From Ricinus communis (Eukaryota; Streptophyta; Magnoliopsida; Malpighiales; Euphorbiaceae): 64,000 nucleotides of DNA. The stretch is from positions 21,328,001 to 21,392,000 of the forward strand of contig NC_063257.1 of assembly GCF_019578655.1 (NCBI RefSeq). Direction: 5' to 3'. This document shows, one piece after another, positions 12,023 to 23,010 of the stretch. A program made the position numbers and the translations under genes. Each line of letters starts with the position of its first letter. Position 1 is the first letter of the stretch. The notes under the pieces are model-generated. The model ran no database searches. It saw nothing but the letters and a program-made list of their open reading frames with translations, and was not told the origin of the DNA.

Positions 12023-15000
12023 ATGGCTTCCTGTTCTTCTCTCGCTCTCCCTTCCGCTTCTCTCAGAGCCCTCTCTTTCGCCTCCTCTGATTCTTTCAAT
12101 AAGAATGGAATTCGAGCATTTGGTATTAAAAATTTGGGTCGATCTAAGGTATTTATGAGTGTATCTGTTGGATCTCAAACAATTGGCGTTGTTGATGATG
12201 ATGCCTTGTTCAAGGATTACAAGCCCAATTATGCTTTTTTGTTTCCCGGTCAGGTCAGTGTTATTATTCGGTTGCCTTCCAATTGGCAAATCTTCCTTGT
12301 CTTTTCCCATTAATTTTTTGTAGCTTCATTAGTTGAAACTGTTTCTTAATTGTTGGAACTGAAGAAGGTGATTGCATTTATTGGTTTTACTAAGAACTTC
12401 AATCGTACAAAACTAAAGATTGCAGTATGCTGTTAATTGGTTGTGGGTTCGGATTGTGTACTACTAGAAGGCATTGCTGCTTGTACACATAATCGGAATT
12501 TAGTGGAAGGAGGATTTCTTTTTTCTTAGAAAAAGGAAATATCTGTAAGCAATTATGCTTATCTGTCTAACGTGTCTAATGATAATTGCCAAACTTGACT
12601 GTAAGGGACTGGAAAACATGTGAATAAGGAGTAAAATTAACAAAAGTTTGGTTCCTGTCTACTGCACGCCTCTTCTGCAACAGCCAACAGTACGAGATTT
12701 GAAGAGCTTTTCACATTTTAGTTATTTATCCTGTAATGGGAAATTAAATGAATGAGATTATTGCAGCTTTGATTGATGTCAGTGGCTCTATTAGCTTTGA
12801 AGCTTGTAACCCTTTTTCAGCCTGGCGTAGAGAGTTTTACTCATTTGAAATAATTTATTTGTTAATGGGGAAAGTGAAACAAATTTGAAAAATGTATGAA
12901 CTAAGATATATTTAATGTAGTGTCCAATCTACCTAGTGTGCAGCTAATTATATCATTTTGTGATATGGGATTGTCATTCAAATTGTGTTCTTTTATAAGT
13001 ATTGCAACTTTTCTTTTATGTTTTTTCTTTTTTGTCCTCTGAATACTTTTAGGGTGCACAAGCGGTTGGCATGGGAAAGGATGCTCAAAGTGTGCCAGCT
13101 GCAGTAAACTTGTTCAAGAAAGCGAATGATATACTAGGGTAGCATTCTTAATTATTCAACACAATTGTTCTTTTATTTTAAAATTTATTGAACTTACAAC
13201 TGCATCTTTTGCCTAAAATCTAATATTTTCTTGTTAGTCATCATAGATGATGTCAATTCAGCTGTTGCATGCAGGTATGATCTTTTAGAGCTCTGCACCA
13301 GTGGTCCAAAAGAGAAGCTGGATTCAACTTTGATCAGCCAGGTATCCAGCCTTGTAGCTTTTACCTTATACTTAATTGTCTAGGCAAAGTTCTTTAGCAT
13401 TTCCAATGTAAGAAGGTAACATGCCACTGTACAATATATATAGTTCTAAAAGGCTAAGCTTCAAGATAATATGTAAATATTTCTTACATAATTTTCTGTC
13501 CAGTATGATTGATTTGTCAAATGCCAATTAGTTCGAGCAGTTGAGCCAATCTTTCAAAAATACCAAAAGCTACACCTTCAGTCCATTTTCCATTCTTTCT
13601 CTCCCTCCGTCCCTTTTCAACTTTTAACTGCACTTTATGGACCCATTCGAGCTGATTCATATTAGGTCTCCTCTTCATTTTTTGTGACATTTTAATAGTC
13701 TAATTAATCAGGATTTCAAATTTTAGGCGTTACCTACCATATCCACTGTCATACAACGATATTCTGGTTGGCCAATATGGAACAGGGGCGATACAGGATA
13801 AGGATTGAGGAATAACATATCTATTCGGGTCTGTGTCATCTGTTGCAGCTGATATGGATGATGCAGACCATTTGAACAGCCCATATCTGTTGCCCGGGAA
13901 GAAAATAGAAAAAGAGAAATTGCTGCCTTTTTTTTTCTTCTTTCATTTTCTTTTTGTTTTGTTTGATATGAAATCATTACTTATGGAATCCTATTCCTTT
14001 AGTAGGCTTTGACAATCAACACCCCCTTCTTTCCCTTTTCTTTGTCCTTACAATTAGTGTATTATGTGTTTAGTATTTTCTTATATCCCAACTGGGTACC
14101 TGCATTCTTCTTTATCTCTTTTCCTAATTTTAAAAAAATTAAGGAAAAAATAAAAATTATAAATTTTATGTACCATTGATGTCTAATTTGAGGAATACTT
14201 GGATTTTGCAAGTAATTTTCTATGTTATTCTCTTAATTCTACTTTTTATTTTTTACTTGAATCCAATATGTAATCAGATATATGATATATTTTATTTTTC
14301 TTTTTTTATTAAATATTAGTAATGCATCTTGTTTAATTAGAGATAGTGGTGTTAAACTTGAAAACTTTAATTTTCTTATTAAACTTAATTGAAATTTAAT
14401 TTTTTTAATATAGTAATACTATTGAAACAGTAATTGATTGAGAAAATGTTTCTCATTGATGCTATGTAATGCAATAGTTACAAATATATAGAGTTACAAA
14501 GAGAGAAGAATAAGGAGATAATGACTATAAAATAAGAGATATATTCCTTTAACAAGATTAGGATGATGAAGCAATCCCTTTTAACTCCCCCTTGCAAACC
14601 CATGGACACTTCAGGTAGGCGCAGCTTGTTCCTTAAAAATTGGAACCAAGATGTGGACAAGGATTTGGTAAATATATCAGCAATTTAATCTGCTGTGGAG
14701 ATGAACCGAATATCAAGCAATCCCAGTAGAACTTGTCCCTAACAAAGTGAAAATCAGGCTCTATGTGCTTCGTCCGAGCATGAAAAACAGGATTAGCCAT
14801 CAAATAGATTGCTCCAATATTATCACACCATAGTAGTATCTTTGATGAACTTAAGAAGCCGATTTCCTTTAGCAAAGAAGTAATCAACAAAATTTATGAA
14901 GTAGCATTAGCAATTGCCTTGTACTCACTTTTTATTAATAAATGGCCAATTGTTGGTTGCTTATTTGCCATCAAAGAAATTAATGATTTACTAAGAAAGA

Positions 15001-18000
15001 TACCATAACCATTAGTTGACCGGCGATCATCCACACAACTCCCCCAATCACTATCGGAAAAACAGTGCAATTGCATATAAGAGTTTTTAGCAAGAAAAAA
15101 AACCTGTTGAGGCTGATCCTTTGAGATAGCGAAATTTTCCTTTTACTGCTTTCCAATGTTCATCTATTGGAGCATGCATATATTGACACAATCTGTTTAC
15201 CATAAAAGAAATATCTAGCCTTGTCATAGTTAAGTAGTATTGAAGAGCCTCTACCACACTCCTATACTCATCTCCAACTATGAGAGGGCTGCCCGAATTC
15301 CTTGATAAAGTAAGAGACGTTGCCATTGGTGTAAGACATGGTTTTGAATCCTGCAAACCGGTCTTGTTAGCAAATCTTGAATATATTTCTATTGTGTGAG
15401 TAGCAATCCCTGTGGCATATGCTGAACCTCAATTCCCAAAAAATAATGCAAGTTGCTCATGTCTTGAACAGGAAATTCTTGCTGTAATTTCTTAATGAAT
15501 ATACCAACCATAGCACCTTGAGATCCTATTACAAGCAAATCATCAACATAGCACAATAGAAATAGATGATTAGAACATCATGAAGAAAGAACATAGAAGT
15601 GTCGGCCTTGGAGGATTGAAAACCGAGAGAGTGAATAATTACTCAGTCTTTGAAACCATTCTCTTGGTGCTTGTTTAAGACCATAGAGGGACTTTTTCAA
15701 TTTGCACACAAAAGAAGGATATGCCGAATTTACAAATCCTTGTGGTTACTCCATATATACTTCTTCCTTCAAGTTTCCCTGCAAAAATGCATTGGATACA
15801 TCTAGCTGTTTCATAGTCCAATTCTGCATTGTAGCAATGGCTAAGATTGTTCTAATTGTTGTCGCAGCCTTGACTACAGGGCTAAAAGTCTCAGTATAAT
15901 CAATCTCGGACTTGTGAGTAAAACCATTTGCTACCAGACGTGCCTTGTATCTCTCAACCTGTGCATTAGCCAATCTCTTTCTTCTATACACCCACTTATT
16001 TCCAATAACATTTTTGTTAGGCAGTTTTGGTGGGGCAATAGTACTACCATCAATAATACTTGTCAATTTATGATAATTCAAAAGAGGAAGGAATTTACTC
16101 TTCCATGAGAAGTAATTTTTAGATGTCAATTTGATCCAAAAAGCATGGTTGGAGGTAGAAGAAATGGTAGATGTGGACGATGTAAGGGCTGGCAGAAGAG
16201 TAGTTGTGGTGGCAAGAGAAGCAGCGATATTGAATGAAGAAGATGCTGAAGAACTCGCCATATTGAGGAATAAAAAAAAAAATCGTTTCTTTTTTTATTG
16301 AGCTCTTAGTGAGGCTCTGATACCATATTGAAACAGTAATTGATTGGGAAATATTACTCATTGATGCTACATAATGCAATAGTTACAAATATGTAGAGTT
16401 ACGAAGAGAGAAGAATAAGGAGATAATGACTACAAAATAAGAGATATATCCTATATACATGATAAATACAGAAGCTAAAGGGAATGAGATTAGGATGATG
16501 AAGTAATCCCTTTAACAAGATTAGGATGATGAAGCAATCCCTTTAACAAATACAACTACATATAACAAAAATGATAAAAGCTAATTTTTTGGATAAATTG
16601 CTAAAATGTGATCAAAAAAGTGAAGAAGATGCTTCTTTCGGTATTTATTAACTTCATGTATTGCGTATTGAACTCTACTTTTCATTTATTATTGATTTGG
16701 ATAATTTTGCACAATGTTTTCCAAAATTCAAGATAGCAAAGCTGTTATGGCCTGATATAGTTACACTGATACCGATAGTGACATGGTACACGATACAATG
16801 TTCAAAACTAGTTGTCTATCGGTATTGCTGCTAAAATGTTCTGTATTGTCGTTATCAACTAATATTTGCAATTCATAGTCCATTACTGGGGATTGGCATC
16901 TTACATTGCATATCTGCAGCCTGCAATTTATGTCACAAGTCTAGCTGCAGTTGAAGTTCTCCACGCTCGTGATGGAGGCCAAGAGATAATTGATTCAGTT
17001 GATGTCACATGTGGTCTCAGCTTGGGAGAATATACTGCTCTAGCATTTGCTGGAGCTTTCAGGTGAGCAGCTAATTAATGACTTTGGCGAACACCTACTG
17101 AATCAACATCAAGAAGATGCATTTTCCTTGTTCATCCTTCTCATATATTGTGAATGATTTGCAGTCAAAGCATGCCTGTCTTTTGTTCATTCTTCTCTTT
17201 GACAGCAATAACCAAATGTTTCCTGTGTTTTTTATGCTGATTTTTTCCTTGATTGATGTATCCTTCTCTTTGTTTTTGTTTAATCTTTACTTATTCAGCT
17301 TTGAAGACGGACTCAAGTTGGTCAAACTGAGAGGTCAAGCTATGCAGGTAAGCATCCCTAGCTGGTTAACACATGACTTATAATAGTAAATGGTATTGAG
17401 CAGCATATGGCATCCCTTACTAATGTATCTTTTTATGAAACTGTCTTCAGGAAGCTGCTGATGCTGCAAAAAGTGCTATGGTCAGTGTCATAGGATTGGA
17501 CTCCGAGAAAGTTCAACAGTTGTGTGATGCAGCAAATGAAGAAGTTGATGAAGCTAATAGAGTTCAGATTGCTAATTACCTATGTCCTGTAAGGTTCCTT
17601 CATATCCCGTTCTTTTAGAAACTGCTGCCACTCACAAATTTATTTGTTAGTTTATATACCTAAGACCATTTACTTTCAGGGGAATTATGCTGTATCTGGA
17701 GGTGTGAAGGGGGTGGAAGCAGTAGAAGCCAAGGCAAAGTCATTTAAAGCTCGAATGACGGTAATTCTCCCCGCACTAAAGATTGAATGACGGTAACTCT
17801 CCATATTTAAATTTTTCTGCTATTATACAATTAACAATACGTTCCACTTATCTTAGGTGCGGCTTGCTGTTGCTGGTGCTTTTCATACAAGTTTCATGGA
17901 ACCAGCCGTATCAAGATTGGAAGCAGCATTGGCAGCAACAGCATTAATGCCTCCAAGAATACCAGTTATATCCAATGTTGATGCTCAGCCACATTCAGAT

Positions 18001-18368
18001 CCTGCCACAATCAAGAAGATATTGGCACGCCAAGTAAGCTACTTAGAACTTGTTTCTCCCTAATAAAGTCAGAAATAGTAATTGAAAGCTAAATGCCAAA
18101 TTATAGGTGATTTCTCCTGTTCAATGGGAAACAACAGTGAAGACTCTTCTAACTAAAGGGCTGAAGAAGGGTTATGAATTAGGACCTGGAAAGGTATACT
18201 TGTCATCAACTTACATAATTGGAGCTGAAGAGTAATAAGGCATTTTATTATAAGCTCTTGAGATGTCTCAATTCTTAAGTTTTTTTTTTTGAATGATATT
18301 GTCAGGTAATTGCTGGCATTGTTAAGAGAATGGACAAGGGTGCTGACATTGAGAACGTAGGTGCTTGA
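12023..18368 (+). CDS. MCAT: Malonyl-CoA:acyl carrier protein transacylase, organellar (MCAT/FabD)
   Basis: The enzyme moves the malonyl group from CoA to acyl carrier protein for fatty-acid synthesis in plastids (related forms also serve mitochondria). Coding exons: 12023-12253, 13053-13138, 13275-13341, 16920-17062, 17299-17347, 17451-17588, 17680-17760, 17857-18033, 18107-18193, 18306-18368. All introns are GT-AG and the lengths sum to 1122 bases, giving 373 residues. Residues 1-60 form a Ser-rich transit-type peptide starting [20 protein letters not shown]. Catalytic features: FPGQGAQ at 74-80 (oxyanion loop), GLSLGEY with nucleophile Ser162, Arg187 in LRGQAMQ (carboxylate binding; the Ser-to-Arg spacing of 25 equals that of E. 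coli FabD), and His275 in GAFHT. The ATG at 12023 has A at -3 and G at +4. An in-frame upstream ATG at 11942 in poor context would add 27 residues. No break was found, so the gene looks functional. Confidence 0.96.
14420..14583 (-). repeat. 3' LTR of the intronic copia element
   Basis: This stretch starts (on +) with TATTGAAACAGTAATTGATT, which also starts the other LTR. It lacks about 60 bases that the other copy has in the middle (around 16455-16515), so one copy has suffered a deletion or the other a short duplication. The minus-strand start of this LTR has lost its TG (AGTTAAAAGG instead of TGTTAAAGG). Confidence 0.85.
14590..15745 (-). pseudogene. Copia RT C-terminus and RNase H remnant
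   Basis: On the minus strand the catalytic block [10 protein letters not shown] is at about 15525-15555. It is followed by the RT thumb (FLGIEVQ near 15430), a connection domain (15087-15356, including [20 protein letters not shown]) and RNase H (14894-15076 with [20 protein letters not shown]; 14633-14890 with [13 protein letters not shown] and [16 protein letters not shown]). Stops and frameshifts separate these pieces. No chromodomain or env-like part is present. Confidence 0.85.
15746..16261 (-). pseudogene. Deletion-fused copia gag-RT open frame (171 aa)
   Basis: One uninterrupted frame of 171 residues starts [10 protein letters not shown]. Residues 1-80 are the gag N-terminus ([20 protein letters not shown] is the conserved copia gag block). 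From about residue 83 the frame is reverse transcriptase ([10 protein letters not shown], then [12 protein letters not shown] and [18 protein letters not shown], ending [12 protein letters not shown]). Everything between (gag C-terminus, protease, integrase) is gone. The junction falls at a Leu-Pro-Asn where RT normally reads Pro-Pro-Asn-Lys-Asn, so a deletion at short shared sequence is likely. RT continues beyond the frame end in broken form. Catalytic YVDD is in the next segment, so this frame alone has no activity. Confidence 0.8.
16314..16325 (-). other. Primer binding site, initiator tRNA-Met
   Basis: The minus strand reads TGGTATCAGAGC, a perfect match to the complement of the plant initiator tRNA-Met 3' end, with no spacer to the LTR. 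Confidence 0.9.
16326..16548 (-). repeat. 5' LTR of the intronic copia element
   Basis: This LTR is 223 bases and on the minus strand begins TGTTAAAGGG and ends TTTCAATA, directly abutting the PBS. It contains a short internal tandem repeat: ATTAGGATGATGAAG-AATCCCTTTAACA occurs twice at about 16491-16548. Confidence 0.88.
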
Positions 18369-18620
18369 GTGGATAACCTGATGTGTGTCTCAAGTGGTTC
18401 CTAATCAGTGTACTAATGTAGCTGTAGCACTGGGCGCAGAGAGCTCTCGTTTACTCATTCCATTAGTTCCAGGAAAGAATGACATTCAGAGGTTAAACTT
18501 TCCTGCAAAAACCAGGAAACAACCAGTTTGCACCTTGTCCTCAAATATTTTTGAACTTCAGTTTTGATTTGAGATTAGCATGTATTAGAGACTTGTTAGT
18601 TGAGATCACTCTGCCATGTG
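18369..18620 (+). other. Probable MCAT 3' untranslated region
   Basis: The sequence downstream of the TGA at 18366-18368 is non-coding. No canonical AATAAA is seen, and plant signals are loose, so the cleavage site is not placed. A 60-codon open stretch at 18385-18567 is not similar to anything I recognise and is treated as chance. Confidence 0.4.
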
Positions 18621-18717
18621 AAATAATAGATGGCTAGTTATAAATCCATTTTGGATCGAGATTTTCTTGTGTTAACTCTACCATGTTAAACTAATAGATG
18701 GCTACTTATGAATCCAT
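18608..18717 (+). repeat. Imperfect tandem duplication downstream of MCAT
   Basis: Two copies of a unit of about 42 bases, 18608-18649 and 18675-18717, share ACTCT-CCATGT-AAA-TAATAGATGGCTA and then AATCCAT. They differ at a few positions and are 67 bases apart. Confidence 0.65.
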
Positions 18718-20108
18718 AGATAATGTCTTGTACCTTTTAGCCAGCATTTAGGATGGCACGAAGGCCTATTATGATTTTTATTTTAAGTTGTTATAAGTGA
18801 TTTTTAAAATAGAGTTTAGAAGAAGCTGGATTTTGTAGCAGTTTCCAGAAGTTAGATTCGAAAAAGCATACTAAAACATTCTGAAAAATATCAAAAGAAA
18901 TTTTTTTTTTAAGAATTAAAAACTAATTCGAGCAGAGAATTATATAAGTAGTCATTATTTAGCCAAAGGTTTTTCCATCATGCATACCACACAAAGAGGT
19001 TTGGATAGAGCGAGTCAATACTTCACTGAGCAAAAGATTCAACGAATTTGTCCATAGTGGATACACTGGCACGTGAATACTACCTCATTCCATTCATATG
19101 TTGGTTTTATGAGCCTGAAAATGACTTTATTCTGCCTTTCAGAATGCCTGTCACGAACATCCCCAGTACAGCATACTTACCTAAGGCAGTTTTGTAAGAA
19201 TTACATTTGATGCGGATAAGGCAGCATTAAGCCCACTAGTCCTTATGGATCCATTGGATTATGATAGCTGGCGCCTTATATCTTGCATCCGGACTACGTA
19301 GTGTGGTACAACACGTGCTTTACAACTTTAACACATCTTCTAAAAACAAAAATTATGTTCATTAAATTAGTATTAAATACTCATTAACTTATGTTAAAAT
19401 TCAACATGCATTGAATGTTCATTGTTTATTAATTTATTTTACTGAAAAAATATTTATTTTATAGTATAAAAATATAAGATAATTATTTTTCTATTTATTG
19501 ATTGTAAATACAATTTATATTATGTCTACATCATATATATCATTTTAAATAAATTAATAAATATTATATTCATTAATAATGAACATCTATTAATAAACAA
19601 ATAAATATTATGTCGATAAATGATAAATATTTTTATTAATCATAAAAATATTTTAATATATGCATCACAAATATAATGAATCTAATTATCGTAAAAAATC
19701 AATACCATTTTCATTTGAAAAAAAATATTTCATAATGATTTGAGGAATATATATAAAGTTATAACTACTGAATTGACGAGAATAAATTAATAAATATGTA
19801 GATCATAAATGATGAACATACTTCATTAAAATAATCAACATTTAAAAATTGACAAAATACAAAATGAACATTATTAAAGTAAATAATGAATATTATCCTA
19901 TGAATGATGAATATTGATATCCATTATAAAAACATAAAATTCTTGGTTATGGAATTATCAATTAAATATTGATGAAATTCTTTGTCAAATCTGCAAAAAA
20001 ATTTAGTTGCATTCACTAATAATATAAAATTTTAGTATATAAAAAGTTCTAAAAATTATATTATATTAGTTTTAGTAGATAATTTATTATATCATTTTCT
20101 AAAAGTAT
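18718..20108. other. AT-rich intergenic sequence
   Basis: The part 18718-19330 has mixed composition and no gene I can support. From 19330 on the sequence is extremely AT-rich and crowded with short variants of ATGAACAT and its complement ATGTTCAT, as well as ATTAATAAA runs. It looks like a decayed low-complexity or transposon-derived repeat. No ORF of note. Confidence 0.5.
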
Positions 20109-20113
20109 ATCGA

Positions 20114-22803
20114 TGTAATACCCATAATTTTTAAATTTTAATTTTAATTTATTTTGTATGCATTTTGGTAAATAAATATTTCAAAGTTATATTGAGTATT
20201 TAATAAAATATTTTAATAACCGATTAATATAAGCACCATTTAATTCTTTTTTCAAATAATCATATTATTTGGTATATTTTAAATTTTCTTGATAAAAAAA
20301 ATAATAACAAAAAATATAAGTCAATATTTTATTAAATTAATTTTAATATGTATATTTATTTTTAAAATATAAAATGGACCTAGATTATAATATTTATTGT
20401 CTATTGCAACAGTGAATTATAATTTTAATATGTTTAAAACTAATATTAATGTATTTTAACTAAATATCATGTTAAAGTATATACATGTGTATATGAGTAT
20501 AAATAAATAAAATAATTGATCTAATGGATGTTACTGTAGCAAAATAGTAATAAGAGGTTTAAGGCATCTTATTTATAAAAAGAATGTTGCTTTTGGTCCC
20601 TGCAACAAGGACCCATATCTTTTCCCTTTCTTTCTTCCTTCCCCGACACCACCATTCACCTTCTTCTCCATTTTCACCATTTTCAGCCACCTGCACCACC
20701 ACCCAGCATCTTCTCTCTCTCTTCTTCTTCTTCCCTTGCCGACACTAACCTTCTCATTTATTTCTTATCGGAAAATTGAAGTAAAGTGGAGGAGAAAGCG
20801 TTCCTTCTCGCAACCGGTGCTAGACCAGCCACCTGGAATCGGCTTACCCACCCTCCAAAATCTTAGGACAACCCCTCCTCACCATCGAACAGTCGCTTCC
20901 AGCTCATCCAAGCCACACCAGAGCAAATTCTTCTCCACTAGATCTGGCATTTTCCGATGAGAATTAGGCTGCATCTCAAGCTTCGCGTAGGCTCCTTCGT
21001 ATTCGAATTCCGACACCGTTGACTATACTGCTTTTAGATCTCGCTGTTTTTCAGACGTGCAGAATTCTAAATTTTTTCACTAGTAAAAATTTATTTGAAT
21101 TCAATAAATTAATAAAAAATTTTAGAAAATATTATCACCATTAATTATTAATTATAAATAATTAATTAATTTAGTTAAATTAATTGTTAGATTAATTATA
21201 AATATTATGGATTAATTAATAGAAAAAAATTATTTGGCTCTGTAATAATTGTGGCTATGAATAATTAAATTAAAATTCTAAAAATTTATTTGAGATTCGG
21301 ATTGTGAAATAAATATTAATATCAGATTATTATTTATTTGTTGTGATTTGTGTTGTGTTGCGGAATTGGAAAGATGATACAGATATGGGTGACTCCAATA
21401 TTTGATGAATATTAGAAGTATTTTTAGCAGGTTATGGACTCATTGTATGAGGGGTAAATGTCCATATTGAAAGAGAGGTTCTGCCGAATTTTCGATAGAA
21501 TTTTCAAGTCAGGATTTTTAGACAGCCAAATCTAAAAGTCTGGCCTAGGGTTATTTATCAAATATTTTTTTTATTTATTGATTGAACTATTTCTATAAAT
21601 AGATAATCCGACAGTTCAGCCTGCTTTGCCAAAGGCGTAGGAGCAGCTAAAGGAATTCAATAGAATTGTGAGTTAAAGTCGTATAATCAACGGTGCATGT
21701 GTTATATCACTATCTAATACAATGTTATTTAATTATTATTATTATCATTAATTTTATTACTATCTTAATTGCCACTATTTTATCACTATTATTATATTTA
21801 CTATTAATAATGCATAAAACCATAATTTCATTTAATCCGATGCTATTCAATTTTAGCATTTAACATTAAATAGAGTAATTTTATGATTGTCTTATGTTAT
21901 TATAATATTATTGATGCTAAGATTGTACTGTAACTCGGGATGAGACGATAGTACAACATGCCACCTGATGGGTTGCATCAGGACTGCATGCGCACTGGTA
22001 TAAATCAGAGACACGTAACAAGAGAATATTTATGTGACATGGCCTGGTCGAGCATCGCTCTCTGGCTTACGCAAATTATGATTTGCCGAAGGAAAGACTT
22101 TGGTCGAGCATCGCTCTCTGGGCGCCAGCTATATTGGTAATTAAGTGATTAGACTATATTTAAAGACTTTGGTCGAGCTTTGCTCTCTGGGCGCTAGTTT
22201 TATTGAAAATAAGTCGATTGGCTGATAGAATTGGAGTATAGGGTTCTACTAATGTTCTCATCATGTATTTATTAAATTAAGATTTTCTGAAATATGACAT
22301 GACACATATTTTAATTATTTCATGATAGTTTATATTTATTTAAATAATTATTTTATAATGATGGTTGTATTTGTTTTGGATTATATGATTTTAACTCATT
22401 CTCGATACTGACAGTCTCAAATTAAATTTTTTAGGGGACAGCTAGGTTATTTGCAGTTCCTCTTATTTTGGCAGCCCAACTCTTTCCTTCCTCGAGCTTA
22501 ACATAACTATTTTGCTTATATTTCTAATTATGTAAAATTCTAGATACTCTGCAGTATTCGCATTCAGATTCAGACTTATTATTTCTATTCGACATGATGA
22601 ACAACCTGATGAAGTATTAACTTTATTGTTGCTAATGAATCAGTATAAATTATATTATAATTGTGTGGATGAAATATTGATATATTGGATAAAATCATAT
22701 TTTAATTAAGTTATTATTTAGTCAGACTTGCTATAGATTTTTCCGGCCTTATGCTTATCCATTTTCTAGCGCCGGTCACGGGCCTACAGAAGGGGTCGTG
22801 ACA
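20114..22803 (+). repeat. 5' LTR of element A
   Basis: This LTR is 2.69 kb long, begins TGTAATACCCAT and ends GTGACA. It contains a GC-richer block (20640-21060) that looks coding but aligns to the same block in the other LTR; the open frame at 20736-20960 is therefore not a gene. Three copies of a subrepeat with core GAGC-T-GCTCTCTGG lie at about 22050, 22093 and 22170. Confidence 0.88.
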
Positions 22804-22806
22804 AAG

Positions 22807-22820
22807 TTAGAATTAGAGCC
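22807..22820 (+). other. Primer binding site of element A, mutated
   Basis: TTAGAATTAGAGCC corresponds to TTGGTATCAGAGCC in element B (initiator tRNA-Met type) with three changes, directly after the LTR end. Confidence 0.75.
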
Positions 22821-23010
22821 TAGGTTTAGATTTCCTTCGGCCTAGGTTAGCATTCTTGGTACTATGTAGCTAGGATCAAGTCCATCTTTTTTTGTTTTCA
22901 TTGACTCTAGTCTCAGCGTTTACCGTTAGAGAGTTTGTTGTTTCTTTATTGACTTGTGAGCTTCTCTTTGATACTGTATTGAGGATAAGAGCAGTTGCGA
23001 TAACAAGGTC

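Larger units (their letters stand above)
14420..16548 (-). mobile_element. Internally deleted Ty1/copia element in MCAT intron 3
   Basis: The element lies antisense to MCAT. Terminal repeats lie at 14420-14583 and 16326-16548. AATAC flanks both sides as a target-site duplication (14415-14419 and 16549-16553). A perfect initiator-tRNA-Met primer site lies next to the right LTR. Read on the minus strand it runs LTR, PBS, gag N-terminus fused to RT, RNase H, purine-rich tract (near 14584-14592), LTR. Protease and integrase are absent. The total of 2.1 kb is less than half of a complete copia element, so it is non-autonomous. It seems to have little effect on MCAT, since the exons are undamaged. 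Confidence 0.92.
13342..16919 (+). other. MCAT intron 3, enlarged by a retrotransposon
   Basis: This intron is 3578 bases long, against 73-799 for the other eight. Without the copia insertion and one duplicated target site it would be about 1.44 kb. Donor GTATCC and acceptor TGCAG are intact. The flanks 13342-14414 and 16554-16919 hold no gene; both contain GATAC-rich runs (about 13731-13860 and 16741-16860) that may be another old repeat split by the insertion. Confidence 0.85.

Noticed and set aside
12011..12310. 99-codon minus-strand frame over MCAT exon 1
   Set aside because: It is a shadow of the real plus-strand exon, with no domain and biased composition.
15746..16261. The fused gag-RT frame as a domesticated host gene
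   Set aside because: It sits between LTR and PBS of a typical element with broken RT downstream, and there is no sign of selection or of a host promoter.
16866..18063. Separate short genes at 16866-17066, 17117-17383 and 17857-18063
   Set aside because: The first and last contain MCAT exons 4 and 8 read through into introns; the middle one is intron 4 plus exon 5. All are explained by splicing.
12023..18368. MCAT as bacterial contamination or recent transfer from bacteria
   Set aside because: It has nine GT-AG introns and a transit-type N-terminus. The wording [16 protein letters not shown] is that of plant enzymes.
19330..20108. Matrix attachment region or replication origin in the AT-rich stretch
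   Set aside because: High AT content alone is not evidence, and such stretches are common between plant retroelements.
20736..20960. 74-codon frame in a GC-richer block, possible gene
   Set aside because: The block recurs in the other LTR of element A (26900-27260) with different frame breaks, so it is LTR sequence.
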